Below, piece after piece: positions 47,046 to 55,327 of a DNA stretch of 64,000 nucleotides; position 1 is the first letter of the stretch; each line of letters starts with the position of its first letter. Below the pieces are notes generated by a model. That model was not told the DNA's origin, did not search any database, and worked only from the letters and a program-made list of their open reading frames with translations. The position numbers and the translations under genes were made by a program. Location: NCBI RefSeq assembly GCF_021655115.1, contig NZ_PPXY01000019.1, positions 62,001 through 126,000 on the forward strand. The letters run 5' to 3'. This DNA comes from Clostridium sp. Cult3. GTDB taxonomy: Bacteria > Bacillota > Clostridia > Tissierellales > Tepidimicrobiaceae.

Positions 47046-47987
47046 CTATCTAACTTCCAAGGGAACTTGTACATTTTTTACTATTTCCCCTATCAATTCT
47101 AATGAATCCTCTATATTGTTTACACCTCGAGCTATTATCCTATGGTTTAACACATATGGAGATATACTCTTTATGTCTTCGGGTATTATGTAATCCCTTC
47201 CGTTAATAGCAGCATGGGCTTGGGAAGCTTTAAATAGCGCTATGGAACCTCTAGGGCTTATGCCTAAAGCTATATCATCCCTATTTCTGGTTTCACTTAC
47301 TATGTTTACTAGATAGTCCATTACATCTTCCTCTATAGTAACCTTGGATACATTTCTCAACACATAGTCTAACTCCTCCTGTTCAACTACTGCCTCTATA
47401 TAGTCCAAAGGATTGCCTATGTTTTTCCTGATTATATCCTTTTCTTCCTCCTTTGTAGGGTAGCCTAGCTTAATACGCATAAAAAACCTATCCAGTTGTG
47501 CTTCTGGTAGGGGAAAAGTACCGTAGGATTCCACAGGGTTTTGAGTAGCTAATACCATAAAGGGTTTATTTAATATTCTAGTTTGCCCATCAGAAGTTAC
47601 TTGTTTTTCCTCCATAGCCTCGAGAAGAGAGGATTGAGTCCTAGGGGTTGCTCTATTTATCTCATCAGCAAGTATTATATTGGAGAATAAAGGCCCCTCT
47701 CTAAATTGAAAATCCGAAATTTTTTGATTATAAAAGTTGATACCTGTAATATCTGAAGGTAATAAATCTGGTGTGAATTGAATTCTTTTAAAAGGTAAGC
47801 CTAATGTTTTAGAAAAAGCTTTTATCATCATGGTCTTTCCTGTCCCAGGTATATCCTCTAGTAAAACATGACCTCCAGCTAAAAAGGACACAAGGATTAG
47901 TTCAATCTCTGCATCCTTCCCTACTATTACTTTGGATACATTTTGTATAATCTTATCCTTGAAATCAGTAAACTTATGTACCTCCAT
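47046..47987 (-). CDS. MoxR-family AAA+ ATPase
   Basis: Chaperone-like ATPase of 313 residues. Walker A is EDIPGTGKTMM, Walker B NIILADEINRATPRTQSSLLEAM, sensor 1 MVLATQNPVE, arginine finger region LPEAQLDRFFMRI, and a helical lid at the end (GISPRGSIALFKASQAHAAINGRDYIIPED). AAGGGGG precedes the ATG. With DUF58 and the next membrane protein it forms a three-gene unit, probably acting on an extracytoplasmic or membrane complex. Confidence 0.93.
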   Translation of the reverse strand: MEVHKFTDFKDKIIQNVSKVIVGKDAEIELILVSFLAGGHVLLEDIPGTGKTMMIKAFSKTLGLPFKRIQFTPDLLPSDITGINFYNQKISDFQFREGPLFSNIILADEINRATPRTQSSLLEAMEEKQVTSDGQTRILNKPFMVLATQNPVESYGTFPLPEAQLDRFFMRIKLGYPTKEEEKDIIRKNIGNPLDYIEAVVEQEELDYVLRNVSKVTIEEDVMDYLVNIVSETRNRDDIALGISPRGSIALFKASQAHAAINGRDYIIPEDIKSISPYVLNHRIIARGVNNIEDSLELIGEIVKNVQVPLEVR

Positions 47988-48076
47988 ATATTCATCCCCC
48001 TTAATAATATGGCTGTAATCAATATAAATGAATGTCAGTTAAATCCATTATACTAAAGTATATATAGTTGAGCAAC

Positions 48077-48102
48077 AAAAAGACAGTCCCTTGACTGTCT
48101 TT
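48077..48102 (-). terminator. intrinsic terminator after exonuclease III
   Basis: Stem aaagacagtc/gactgtcttt with a four-base loop; on the minus strand it is followed by a run of U. Confidence 0.8.
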
Positions 48103-48109
48103 GCCTTGA

Positions 48110-48859
48110 TCATATTTCTAAAAATACTGGGCAATGATCGCTTCCCATTATTTCTGAATGAATCTGTGCATCCTTTAATTTGTCCTTAAGCCTATCCGAC
48201 ACTATAAAGTAGTCAATCCTCCAACCAGCATTTCTATCCCTTGCTCTTGTAATATAGGACCACCAAGTATAGGCACCTTCTTTATCAGGATAAAAATGTC
48301 TAAAGGTATCTACGAATCCTGTATCTAATAGCTGGGTCATCTTTCCCCTTTCTTCATCAGTAAAACCTGCATTTCTTTTATTACTTGATGGATTTTTTAA
48401 GTCTATCTCCTTATGGGCTACATTTAAATCTCCACACAATATTACCGGCTTATCTAAATCCAACTCCTTTAGATAATCCCTAAAATCATCTTCCCATGTC
48501 ATTCTATAATCAAGACGTTTAAGCTCCCTTTGGGAATTAGGGGTGTACACATTTACTAAAAAGAAATCATCATATTCTAGAGTTATAACTCTACCTTCCT
48601 TATCGTGTTCTTCTATCCCTAGTCCATATTTAACCTCCAAAGGCTTGTCCTTAGTAAATACAGCTGTACCGGAATACCCCTTCTTTTCTGCATAATTCCA
48701 ATACTGATGGTACCCCTCTAAATCCAGTTGAATTTGGCCTTCCTGTAATTTGGTTTCTTGAACACAGAATATATCTGCATCCACTTCCTCGAAATAATCC
48801 AAGAAACCTTTTTTAACGCAAGCCCTAAGACCGTTAACATTCCAAGAAACTAACTTCAT
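48110..48859 (-). CDS. exoA: exodeoxyribonuclease III (AP endonuclease)
   Basis: DNA-repair enzyme of 249 residues that incises abasic sites and removes 3' blocks. Family motifs are MKLVSWNVNGLRA (Asn7), CVQETKLQ (metal Glu), NVYTPNSQ, GDLNVAHKEIDLKNP, the lesion-binding WWSYITRARDRNAGWRIDYF and the terminal GSDHCPVFLEI (catalytic Asp-His). All catalytic residues are present. GGAGGAGATAGG precedes the ATG. Confidence 0.95.
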   Translation of the reverse strand: MKLVSWNVNGLRACVKKGFLDYFEEVDADIFCVQETKLQEGQIQLDLEGYHQYWNYAEKKGYSGTAVFTKDKPLEVKYGLGIEEHDKEGRVITLEYDDFFLVNVYTPNSQRELKRLDYRMTWEDDFRDYLKELDLDKPVILCGDLNVAHKEIDLKNPSSNKRNAGFTDEERGKMTQLLDTGFVDTFRHFYPDKEGAYTWWSYITRARDRNAGWRIDYFIVSDRLKDKLKDAQIHSEIMGSDHCPVFLEI

Positions 48860-48886
48860 CCTATCTCCTCCATAATATTTACTATC

Positions 48887-50350
48887 CTAAGCATTCTTTG
48901 ATAATATTTCCTTTCTCCAGGTGCTCGGCACAAGCAAAGCAATTATGGTAAATAGCTCTAATCTACCTAATAACATAAACAAAGATAACAACAATTTTCC
49001 CCCATAACTAAATTGGCTGTAGGTTCTAGCTGGCCCTACTAGCCCAATACCAGGTCCTATATTGCCTAAAGTAGCAGCCACTGCACCTGCTGAAGATTCA
49101 AAATCAATACCTTCTAATGAAATAATTGCTGTTCCCAATACAAATATTAAAATATATAGCATGAAAAAACTTGTTATACTAGCAACGGTTTCATTTGGAA
49201 CTACTTTATCCTCAGTCTTTATAGGAATAACTGCTCTGGGGTGAAATATTTTAGTTATCTCCCTCTTTATCAATTTGAACAACACTAATATCCTAATATT
49301 TTTCATTCCCCCACCTGTTGAACCGGCACAACCTCCGACAAACATAAGAGAAAACAATATTATCTTACTAAAAGTAGGCCATTGATCAAAGTCCACTGTA
49401 GCATAGCCAGTAGTAGTTATGATAGAACCTACTTGAAAAAAGGAATCTCTTAAAGATAATCCAAAATTATTATACATACTCTTATTTATATTTATTGCAA
49501 TAAGAATTACAGCTGTAAATATTATACCCAAATATAGTCTTAACTCTTCATTCCTTATTACTTCCCTTACTTTGCCTTTAAAAAGTGCATAGTACAATGA
49601 AAAGTTAACCCCTGATAATATCATAAATATACCAATTACCAAATGTATATAAGTACTATTATAAGCACCAACACTTTCATTTTTTATAGAAAAACCTCCA
49701 GTACCTACTGTACCAAAGGTATGGACTGCAGCATCAAATAATGACATACCGCCTAATAGCAATAATACTATTTCCAAAAGGGTAATTACCAAATATGTGG
49801 TATATAGTATCTTGGCAGTATCTTTAACCCTTGGCACGATTCTATCTGGTTTAGGCCCAGGGCTTTCCACCTTAAATATCTGGAATCCCCCTACTCCCAA
49901 TGTAGGTAAAACAGCAATGGTAAAAACCAATATTCCCATTCCGCCAATCCAATGGGTAAAAGATCGCCAAAACAATATGCCTTTTGGGAGAAGCTCTACA
50001 TCATCTACAATGGTAGCCCCAGTTGTTGTAAAACCCGATACGGTTTCAAAAAATGCATCTACCCATGAAGGAATACTTCCAGAAAATACAAAAGGCAAAG
50101 AACCAAAAAAAGACGCTAATATCCATCCAAGCGCAACAATAGCTAGACCCTCTTTGGCTTTTATCCCTTTTTTATATTCAAAGCTCTTACTCATTATAAA
50201 CCCTATAACACCAGTGATAATAATACTGATTAAAAAAGCCCTTTTATCCCATTGATTATAATATATAGCTACAAAAAAGGAGGGAATCATCAATCCTGCT
50301 TCTATCATCAGCAGATTACCTAATACCTTAATAACTGCCCCATAGTTCAC
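48887..50350 (-). CDS. trkH: potassium uptake channel subunit TrkH/KtrB
   Basis: Membrane subunit of the Trk/Ktr K+ uptake system, 487 residues, with the usual M1-P-M2 repeats. Four selectivity-type segments are visible: TTTGATIV, TVGTGGFSI, TTTGYATVDF and ATLGNIGPGIGLVGP, each with the key Gly. GTG start at 50350, seven bases behind GGAGGG, overlapping the end of trkA by 23 bases, so regulator and channel are made together. Confidence 0.93.
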   Translation of the reverse strand: MNYGAVIKVLGNLLMIEAGLMIPSFFVAIYYNQWDKRAFLISIIITGVIGFIMSKSFEYKKGIKAKEGLAIVALGWILASFFGSLPFVFSGSIPSWVDAFFETVSGFTTTGATIVDDVELLPKGILFWRSFTHWIGGMGILVFTIAVLPTLGVGGFQIFKVESPGPKPDRIVPRVKDTAKILYTTYLVITLLEIVLLLLGGMSLFDAAVHTFGTVGTGGFSIKNESVGAYNSTYIHLVIGIFMILSGVNFSLYYALFKGKVREVIRNEELRLYLGIIFTAVILIAININKSMYNNFGLSLRDSFFQVGSIITTTGYATVDFDQWPTFSKIILFSLMFVGGCAGSTGGGMKNIRILVLFKLIKREITKIFHPRAVIPIKTEDKVVPNETVASITSFFMLYILIFVLGTAIISLEGIDFESSAGAVAATLGNIGPGIGLVGPARTYSQFSYGGKLLLSLFMLLGRLELFTIIALLVPSTWRKEILSKNA

Positions 50351-51707
50351 TGAGTATCCCTCCTTTACTAGGCCTTAACATCTTCTTTAAAGCTGGCATA
50401 TCAGATGTTAAGGAAAATACAACAATTCTATCCTTTGGATAAATTATGGTGTCTCCTTTTGGGATAATAACCTCTCCATCGTGAACAATTGCACCGATAA
50501 TAATTCCTTTAGGTAATCCCAATTTAGATATAGGTTTTCCAACAATGGGTAAATCCTCAGATACGATTATCTCGGTAACCTCTCCCTGTCCCCCTAAAAG
50601 TAAAGATACTGATACTACCTTACCTCCCCTTATGAATCTTAAGATATCGCTAGCAGTAATATTAACAGGGTTTAGGGCAACATCAATATCTAGCTTATCT
50701 ATTATATGAACATAATTAGGTCTAGATATCTTAGCAATAGTCTTGTTAACACCTGACTGTTTCGCTACTAAAGCCATCAATAAATTCTGTTCATCATAAC
50801 CTGTAACCCCTACAAAAGCATCTTGAAGTGCCAAATCTTCTTCCTCTAACAAATTGATATCTGTTCCATCTCCATGGATTATCATAGCATGGTTTAGTTT
50901 TTCTGATAGATAATGACACCTTGTCTTATCCTCCTCTACTATTGTTACAGACACATTAGAAGATTCTAATCTATGTGCCAAATAGTAGCCAATTTTCCCA
51001 CCGCCTAATATCATGACCTTCTTAGTATGTTTCTTATCCATATTGGTTTTAAGTTTCTCACCTAATTTATTTATATTCTTGGCCTTGCCAATTACATGGA
51101 TTACATCTTCTTTCATTAATCTAGTTGATCCATTAGGAATAATTAGATCTCCTTCTCTAGATATAGCAGTAATAAGTAGTCCTTCCAATCCTTCTAGTTC
51201 CATTATTTTCTTACCAGTAAAACCTTCTATATTTCCTATATGAAAATCTACCATTGAAACCTTGCCCTTAGCAAAGTCGTCTGCATAAAAATTGTAACTC
51301 TTCAATAGATACCTTTCTATTTCCATAGCTGTAGTTAAATCTGGATTGATAATATGGTCTATACCCATTTCATTTTTTACAAAATCCAATTGTTCTGTAA
51401 ACTCTGGATTTCTAATTCTTGCTATGGTCTTCTTGCATTTTAGCTTCTTTGCCAAAGAACAAATTAAAGTATTGGTTTCATCACTATTCGTTGCTGCTAC
51501 AAGTAAATCATAGGTTTGAATATCTAGCTCCTTCAATGCACCGATCTGTATACCATTGGCGGCAACAGTTAACACATCCAGGTGATCGCTAATCCTCTCT
51601 AAAGTCTTCAAATTTACATCTACTAAAGTTACATCTATATCCTCATGATTCATAAGTTCAGCTAATTTATATCCCAACTTTCCAGCTCCAACAATCATTA
51701 CTTTCAT
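50328..51707 (-). CDS. trkA: Trk system regulatory protein TrkA
   Basis: Cytoplasmic gating subunit of the K+ uptake system, 459 residues, with two RCK_N/RCK_C halves. Each half opens with a Rossmann glycine motif (VGAGKLGYKLAELM; LGGGKIGYYLAHRL) for NAD(H) or adenine nucleotide. ATG at 51707 is eight bases behind AGGAG; an in-frame GTG three codons earlier overlaps that site and is rejected. The 165-base gap upstream contains DnaA-box sequences. Confidence 0.94.
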   Translation of the reverse strand: MKVMIVGAGKLGYKLAELMNHEDIDVTLVDVNLKTLERISDHLDVLTVAANGIQIGALKELDIQTYDLLVAATNSDETNTLICSLAKKLKCKKTIARIRNPEFTEQLDFVKNEMGIDHIINPDLTTAMEIERYLLKSYNFYADDFAKGKVSMVDFHIGNIEGFTGKKIMELEGLEGLLITAISREGDLIIPNGSTRLMKEDVIHVIGKAKNINKLGEKLKTNMDKKHTKKVMILGGGKIGYYLAHRLESSNVSVTIVEEDKTRCHYLSEKLNHAMIIHGDGTDINLLEEEDLALQDAFVGVTGYDEQNLLMALVAKQSGVNKTIAKISRPNYVHIIDKLDIDVALNPVNITASDILRFIRGGKVVSVSLLLGGQGEVTEIIVSEDLPIVGKPISKLGLPKGIIIGAIVHDGEVIIPKGDTIIYPKDRIVVFSLTSDMPALKKMLRPSKGGILSELWGSY

Positions 51708-51812
51708 AAAATCCACTCCTAGTTATAAAAGATATATAAAATCATTATAACAGTTTTCATATGGATTAAGAAGGTTTAATACCATACATTTTAATGAAAC
51801 TTTAACAAAGAT

Positions 51813-51882
51813 TGTGGATAACTGGTGTTGGGATATTGGTTTTAACAAATATGTTGTGGATAATTTAGAAATATGTTGATAA
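51813..51882. promoter_or_regulatory. DnaA-box cluster between trkA and htrA
   Basis: Two perfect TGTGGATAA 9-mers, the complement of the DnaA box TTATCCACA, lie at 51813-51821 and 51855-51863 in the same orientation, and a one-mismatch copy (TGTTGATAA) at 51874-51882. The spacing is about four helical turns and then 19 bases. It may titrate DnaA or tie trkAH transcription to replication. No dnaA or dnaN gene is in the window, so this is not an evident oriC. Confidence 0.5.
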
Positions 51883-51885
51883 GCT

Positions 51886-53094
51886 CTATCTTACCCTGCT
51901 GAATTCTATCTCTAATTCCATTTCCTTACCATTTCTGATTATACTCAATTTTGCTTTATCACCTTTTTTGTATTTATATAAAATCTTTTTGAGTTGATTC
52001 ATATTTTCAATATCCTGATCATCAATTTTAGTTATTATATCACCGTTTCTCAATTCCCCTCTACTTGCTGGGGAATTAGGCATTACTTCAATTATGATAA
52101 TTCCATTGTCTCCTTGCAAATCCACTCCCAACTGTCTCTCATATAATTCTACTTCAATACCAGTTACTCCCATATAAACCATCTTAAAACTTCCTTCTTT
52201 AACTACCTGCTCTACTATTGGTTTAATAGTGTTTATTGGTATGGAAAAGCCAAGGCCTTCTGCAGTCTTTATCTTAGCAGTATTTATTCCTATTACCTCT
52301 CCCTTACTATTTAGTAAAGGCCCGCCACTATTCCCCGGATTAATTGAAGCATCAGTTTGAATCAAGTCCTCTATGATATTGGCTTCATCCACCCTAATGC
52401 TTCTATGAAGTCCACTAATAATCCCTGAGGTTACAGTCCTTTGAAATTCCAATCCTAAAGGGTTCCCTATAGCTATGGCTACCTCTCCTACCTGTAATTT
52501 ATCGGAATCCCCTAAGCTTGCTACAGGTAAATCCTTTTTATCCACTTTAATAATAGCTAAATCTAAAGATGTATCACACCATAATACCTTTCCAGCCTCT
52601 TCGTCTCCATTTTCAAATAGAACCTTTATCTGTTTTGCACCTCCATCTCCTACCACATGGGAATTGGTAAGTATATAGCCATTGCTATCTATTATTACTC
52701 CTGAACCTACTCCATCTACCTCCTGCTCCAAAAATCCATATCTTTGAACCTCTACTGTAGTAATACCTACTACACTACCTACAGCCTTTTTCACTGCTTG
52801 GGATATATCTGTACTATTAGCGATTTGATAAGTTTTTTCAGCAACATAAGATTCTTGAGCTTTTCCTGGAGATGACTCTTCAGCAAATAGATAATTCATT
52901 CCAATATAGGATGATACCAATCCCCCGATAAGGGAAGCAATTAAAGCCACCACAAAATAGGATAAAATTCTTCTCCTCTTAGGGTTTTTCTCTTCTTTTG
53001 TTCTAGTGGTATCTAAAATCATATGGTCCTCTCCAGTATTTTCAACAACAGTTGTGTTCCCCATATCATCTATGTCTTTTTTTTCATAATCCAT
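51886..53094 (-). CDS. htrA: HtrA/DegP-family serine protease
   Basis: Membrane-anchored quality-control protease of 402 residues: acidic cytoplasmic N-terminus (1-40), one helix (about 45-70), trypsin-like domain with the triad His146 (TNSHVV), Asp178 (LDLAIIK) and Ser256 (GNSGGP), and a single C-terminal PDZ domain (about 305-400). The ribosome site AGGAGG precedes the ATG. A two-component system is encoded divergently next door, an arrangement like Bacillus htrA/cssRS, so stress-dependent control is likely. Confidence 0.94.
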   Translation of the reverse strand: MDYEKKDIDDMGNTTVVENTGEDHMILDTTRTKEEKNPKRRRILSYFVVALIASLIGGLVSSYIGMNYLFAEESSPGKAQESYVAEKTYQIANSTDISQAVKKAVGSVVGITTVEVQRYGFLEQEVDGVGSGVIIDSNGYILTNSHVVGDGGAKQIKVLFENGDEEAGKVLWCDTSLDLAIIKVDKKDLPVASLGDSDKLQVGEVAIAIGNPLGLEFQRTVTSGIISGLHRSIRVDEANIIEDLIQTDASINPGNSGGPLLNSKGEVIGINTAKIKTAEGLGFSIPINTIKPIVEQVVKEGSFKMVYMGVTGIEVELYERQLGVDLQGDNGIIIIEVMPNSPASRGELRNGDIITKIDDQDIENMNQLKKILYKYKKGDKAKLSIIRNGKEMELEIEFSRVR

Positions 53095-53196
53095 AGTATT
53101 ACCTCCTAATTCTTTATTTGTATTTATATTAATAAAGAATTATAGAAAAACTATGGATAAAACATGGTTTATTATGAAACTTTTAATTGGTTTTCT

Positions 53197-53247
53197 CACA
53201 ATTTCCCACAATTCTTCGATATAGATGCCATGTTCTTTTGTTATAAT
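53197..53247 (+). promoter_or_regulatory. response-regulator promoter with CACAATT direct repeats
   Basis: Two CACAATT copies (53197-53203 and 53207-53213) have a 10-base period, the usual spacing for tandem OmpR-type binding. They sit just upstream of the expected -35 of a promoter with -10 TATAAT (53242-53247) that reads into the regulator gene, and also upstream of a leftward -10 TATAAT (53139-53144) for htrA. Confidence 0.45.
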
Positions 53248-53279
53248 ATATTTATAATAATTCTTAAGAGGTGAATACC

Positions 53280-53942
53280 ATGTCCTTTAATATCTATCTC
53301 GTAGAGGATGACAAGAATTTAAATCTTATTTTGACTTCATATTTAGAAAAGGAAGGATGGCAAGTATCTTCCTTTTTAACAGGAGAGGATGCTAAAAAAA
53401 ACATTGGTAATCCTCCTGACCTTTGGATACTGGACATCATGCTTCCAGATATAGATGGATACCAACTTTTGCAAGAAATAAAGTTGACATCACCAGATAT
53501 TCCTATAATATTTATATCTGCAAGAGATGCGGATATAGATAGGGTATTGGGCTTAGAACTAGGTAGTGATGATTACCTACCTAAACCCTTTCTCCCTAGG
53601 GAGTTGGTCATTAGGACCCGTAATCTATTAGAAAGGGTATATGGTTCTAGTCCTCAAGTTTTAAACATCCCCCCCTATACTATAGATGAAAATAGTAGGA
53701 GAGTAAAATCACAAGATGGTTTAATAAACTTAACATCTAAAGAATTCGATCTATTGATCTATTTTGCTAAAAACCAAGGCATAGCCCTTTCAAGGGAGCA
53801 AATCCTTAAATCCATTTGGGGCTCCGATTATTTTGGAACGGATCGAGTAGTAGACGATCTGGTAAGACGGTTACGAAAAAAAATACCTAAGCTTAATATT
53901 GAGACTATTTATGGATATGGCTATAGGATGATTAAATCATGA
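53280..53942 (+). CDS. OmpR/PhoB-type response regulator
   Basis: Transcription factor of 220 residues. Receiver domain with the acidic pair in VEDD, phospho-acceptor Asp in LDIMLPD and Lys in YLPKPF; C-terminal winged-helix domain (about 128-220) with LTSKEFDLL, LSREQIL and the RVVDDLVRRLRKKI recognition helix. ATG at 53280 is six bases behind AGAGGTG; an in-frame GTG three codons earlier overlaps that site. Overlaps its kinase gene by ATGA. Divergent from htrA, which it may control (CssR-like role, inferred). Confidence 0.92.
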   Translation: MSFNIYLVEDDKNLNLILTSYLEKEGWQVSSFLTGEDAKKNIGNPPDLWILDIMLPDIDGYQLLQEIKLTSPDIPIIFISARDADIDRVLGLELGSDDYLPKPFLPRELVIRTRNLLERVYGSSPQVLNIPPYTIDENSRRVKSQDGLINLTSKEFDLLIYFAKNQGIALSREQILKSIWGSDYFGTDRVVDDLVRRLRKKIPKLNIETIYGYGYRMIKS

Positions 53943-55300
53943 ATATAAAAAACTTACCATTATCTATTCAAATATGGCTAGTATTTGCTATTATAACCCT
54001 ATGTATATCCATATTGTTAGCTATTATTCTACCATTGACTTTACGAAACTTTTTTACTAAAGAGATCTATGCTAATATCGAAAGTGCCCAAGATTTAATG
54101 TTGAATCGGTTTAATAGTCAGTCCTTTCGGGATTTTTTCGAATCGGAATTTATGAAGGATCCTAGACAAGCTATGGAAAATATCCGTACAGTCAATCATT
54201 TTATAATTTATGATGACAATAAAATTATATTATCTTCATCTTTACCTATGGACTTCTTAAATGGGGTAATAAAAGAAGCAATGGTTCAAAAGGATACCAG
54301 TAAACGATATAGTGGGCAAGTTAGCAATGAAAAGGTGTTTTATGTTATTACTAAGGGACAATCTTTAAATCAAGATGTTTATTTAGTATCCTATATGTGG
54401 GATTCCTATAGGGAAGACTTAGTACAGACCTTGTTTAAAAAGTTAATACTGCTTATGGCTATAGTTTTTCTATTAAGCTGGATACCAGCTATTGGCTTAT
54501 CTAGATATTTATCTAGTCCCTTGGTAAATTTAGAAAGACGAGTTGGAAAACTTGCAAATCATGAATGGGATGAACCAATAGAACTGGAAAGAGGGGATGA
54601 AATAGGTAGATTAGGTGAATCTATAGAACAGCTTAGAAATCAGCTAATATATCAAGATGAAATGCAACAATCCTTTCTCCAACATGTATCCCATGAATTA
54701 AAAACCCCTGTAATGGTTATCCGTAGCTACTCCCAGGCTATTAGAGATGGTATATATCCTAAAGGGGATTTGGATAACTCAGTTCAGATTATTGATGAGG
54801 AGGCAGCGAGACTAGAAAAGCGTATACGAAACCTACTCTATTTAACTAAATTAGACTACCTATCTAATCATGAAATCTCTAAAGAAAACTTTTCTCTAGA
54901 TAGATTGATAGAGGATGTGGTTGAAAGACTAGCCTGGAGTAGGGTTCAATTAGATTGGCATTTAGACCTATATCCTATAGATATAGATGGGGATATGGAA
55001 CAGTGGAGGATTGCCATAGAAAATCTACTAGATAATCAGATACGATATGCCGATAGCAAAATATCTATATCCTTAAAGCCTAAAGATAATGACAAGGTCC
55101 TACTGACATTTTGGAATGACGGCCCCAATATCGAACCTAAGGTTATGGATTCCCTATTTAGTAAGTTTAATAAAGGATATAAGGGAGAGTTTGGTCTTGG
55201 ATTGGTCATAGTATATAGAATTATAAATCTACATCAAGGCAAGATTTGGGCTAAAAATGAACAAAAGGGCGTATCCTTTTATATGGAAATACCAGTATAA
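53939..55300 (+). CDS. sensor histidine kinase
   Basis: Membrane kinase of 453 residues: helix 1 (about 10-33), an extracytoplasmic domain of about 125 residues, helix 2 (about 165-187), HAMP, the HisKA domain with the phospho-acceptor His in HVSHELKTPVMV (about residue 253) and an ATPase domain with N (ENLLDNQIRYAD) and G (FGLGLVIVYRI) boxes. ATGA overlap with the response regulator. Position beside htrA suggests it senses envelope or secretion stress. Confidence 0.92.
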   Translation: MNIKNLPLSIQIWLVFAIITLCISILLAIILPLTLRNFFTKEIYANIESAQDLMLNRFNSQSFRDFFESEFMKDPRQAMENIRTVNHFIIYDDNKIILSSSLPMDFLNGVIKEAMVQKDTSKRYSGQVSNEKVFYVITKGQSLNQDVYLVSYMWDSYREDLVQTLFKKLILLMAIVFLLSWIPAIGLSRYLSSPLVNLERRVGKLANHEWDEPIELERGDEIGRLGESIEQLRNQLIYQDEMQQSFLQHVSHELKTPVMVIRSYSQAIRDGIYPKGDLDNSVQIIDEEAARLEKRIRNLLYLTKLDYLSNHEISKENFSLDRLIEDVVERLAWSRVQLDWHLDLYPIDIDGDMEQWRIAIENLLDNQIRYADSKISISLKPKDNDKVLLTFWNDGPNIEPKVMDSLFSKFNKGYKGEFGLGLVIVYRIINLHQGKIWAKNEQKGVSFYMEIPV

Positions 55301-55327
55301 AAACCCAGTGGATTTTCACTGGGTTTT
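55300..55327. terminator. bidirectional terminator
   Basis: Perfect 11-pair stem (aaaacccagtg, six-base loop) between the convergent kinase gene and the FtsX-type permease gene. Confidence 0.85.

Noticed and set aside
53108-53141. Inverted repeat aattctttatt/aataaagaatt in the htrA 5' region as an RNA thermometer
   Set aside because: The distal arm overlaps the predicted -10 of the leftward promoter, so the full hairpin would not be in the transcript.
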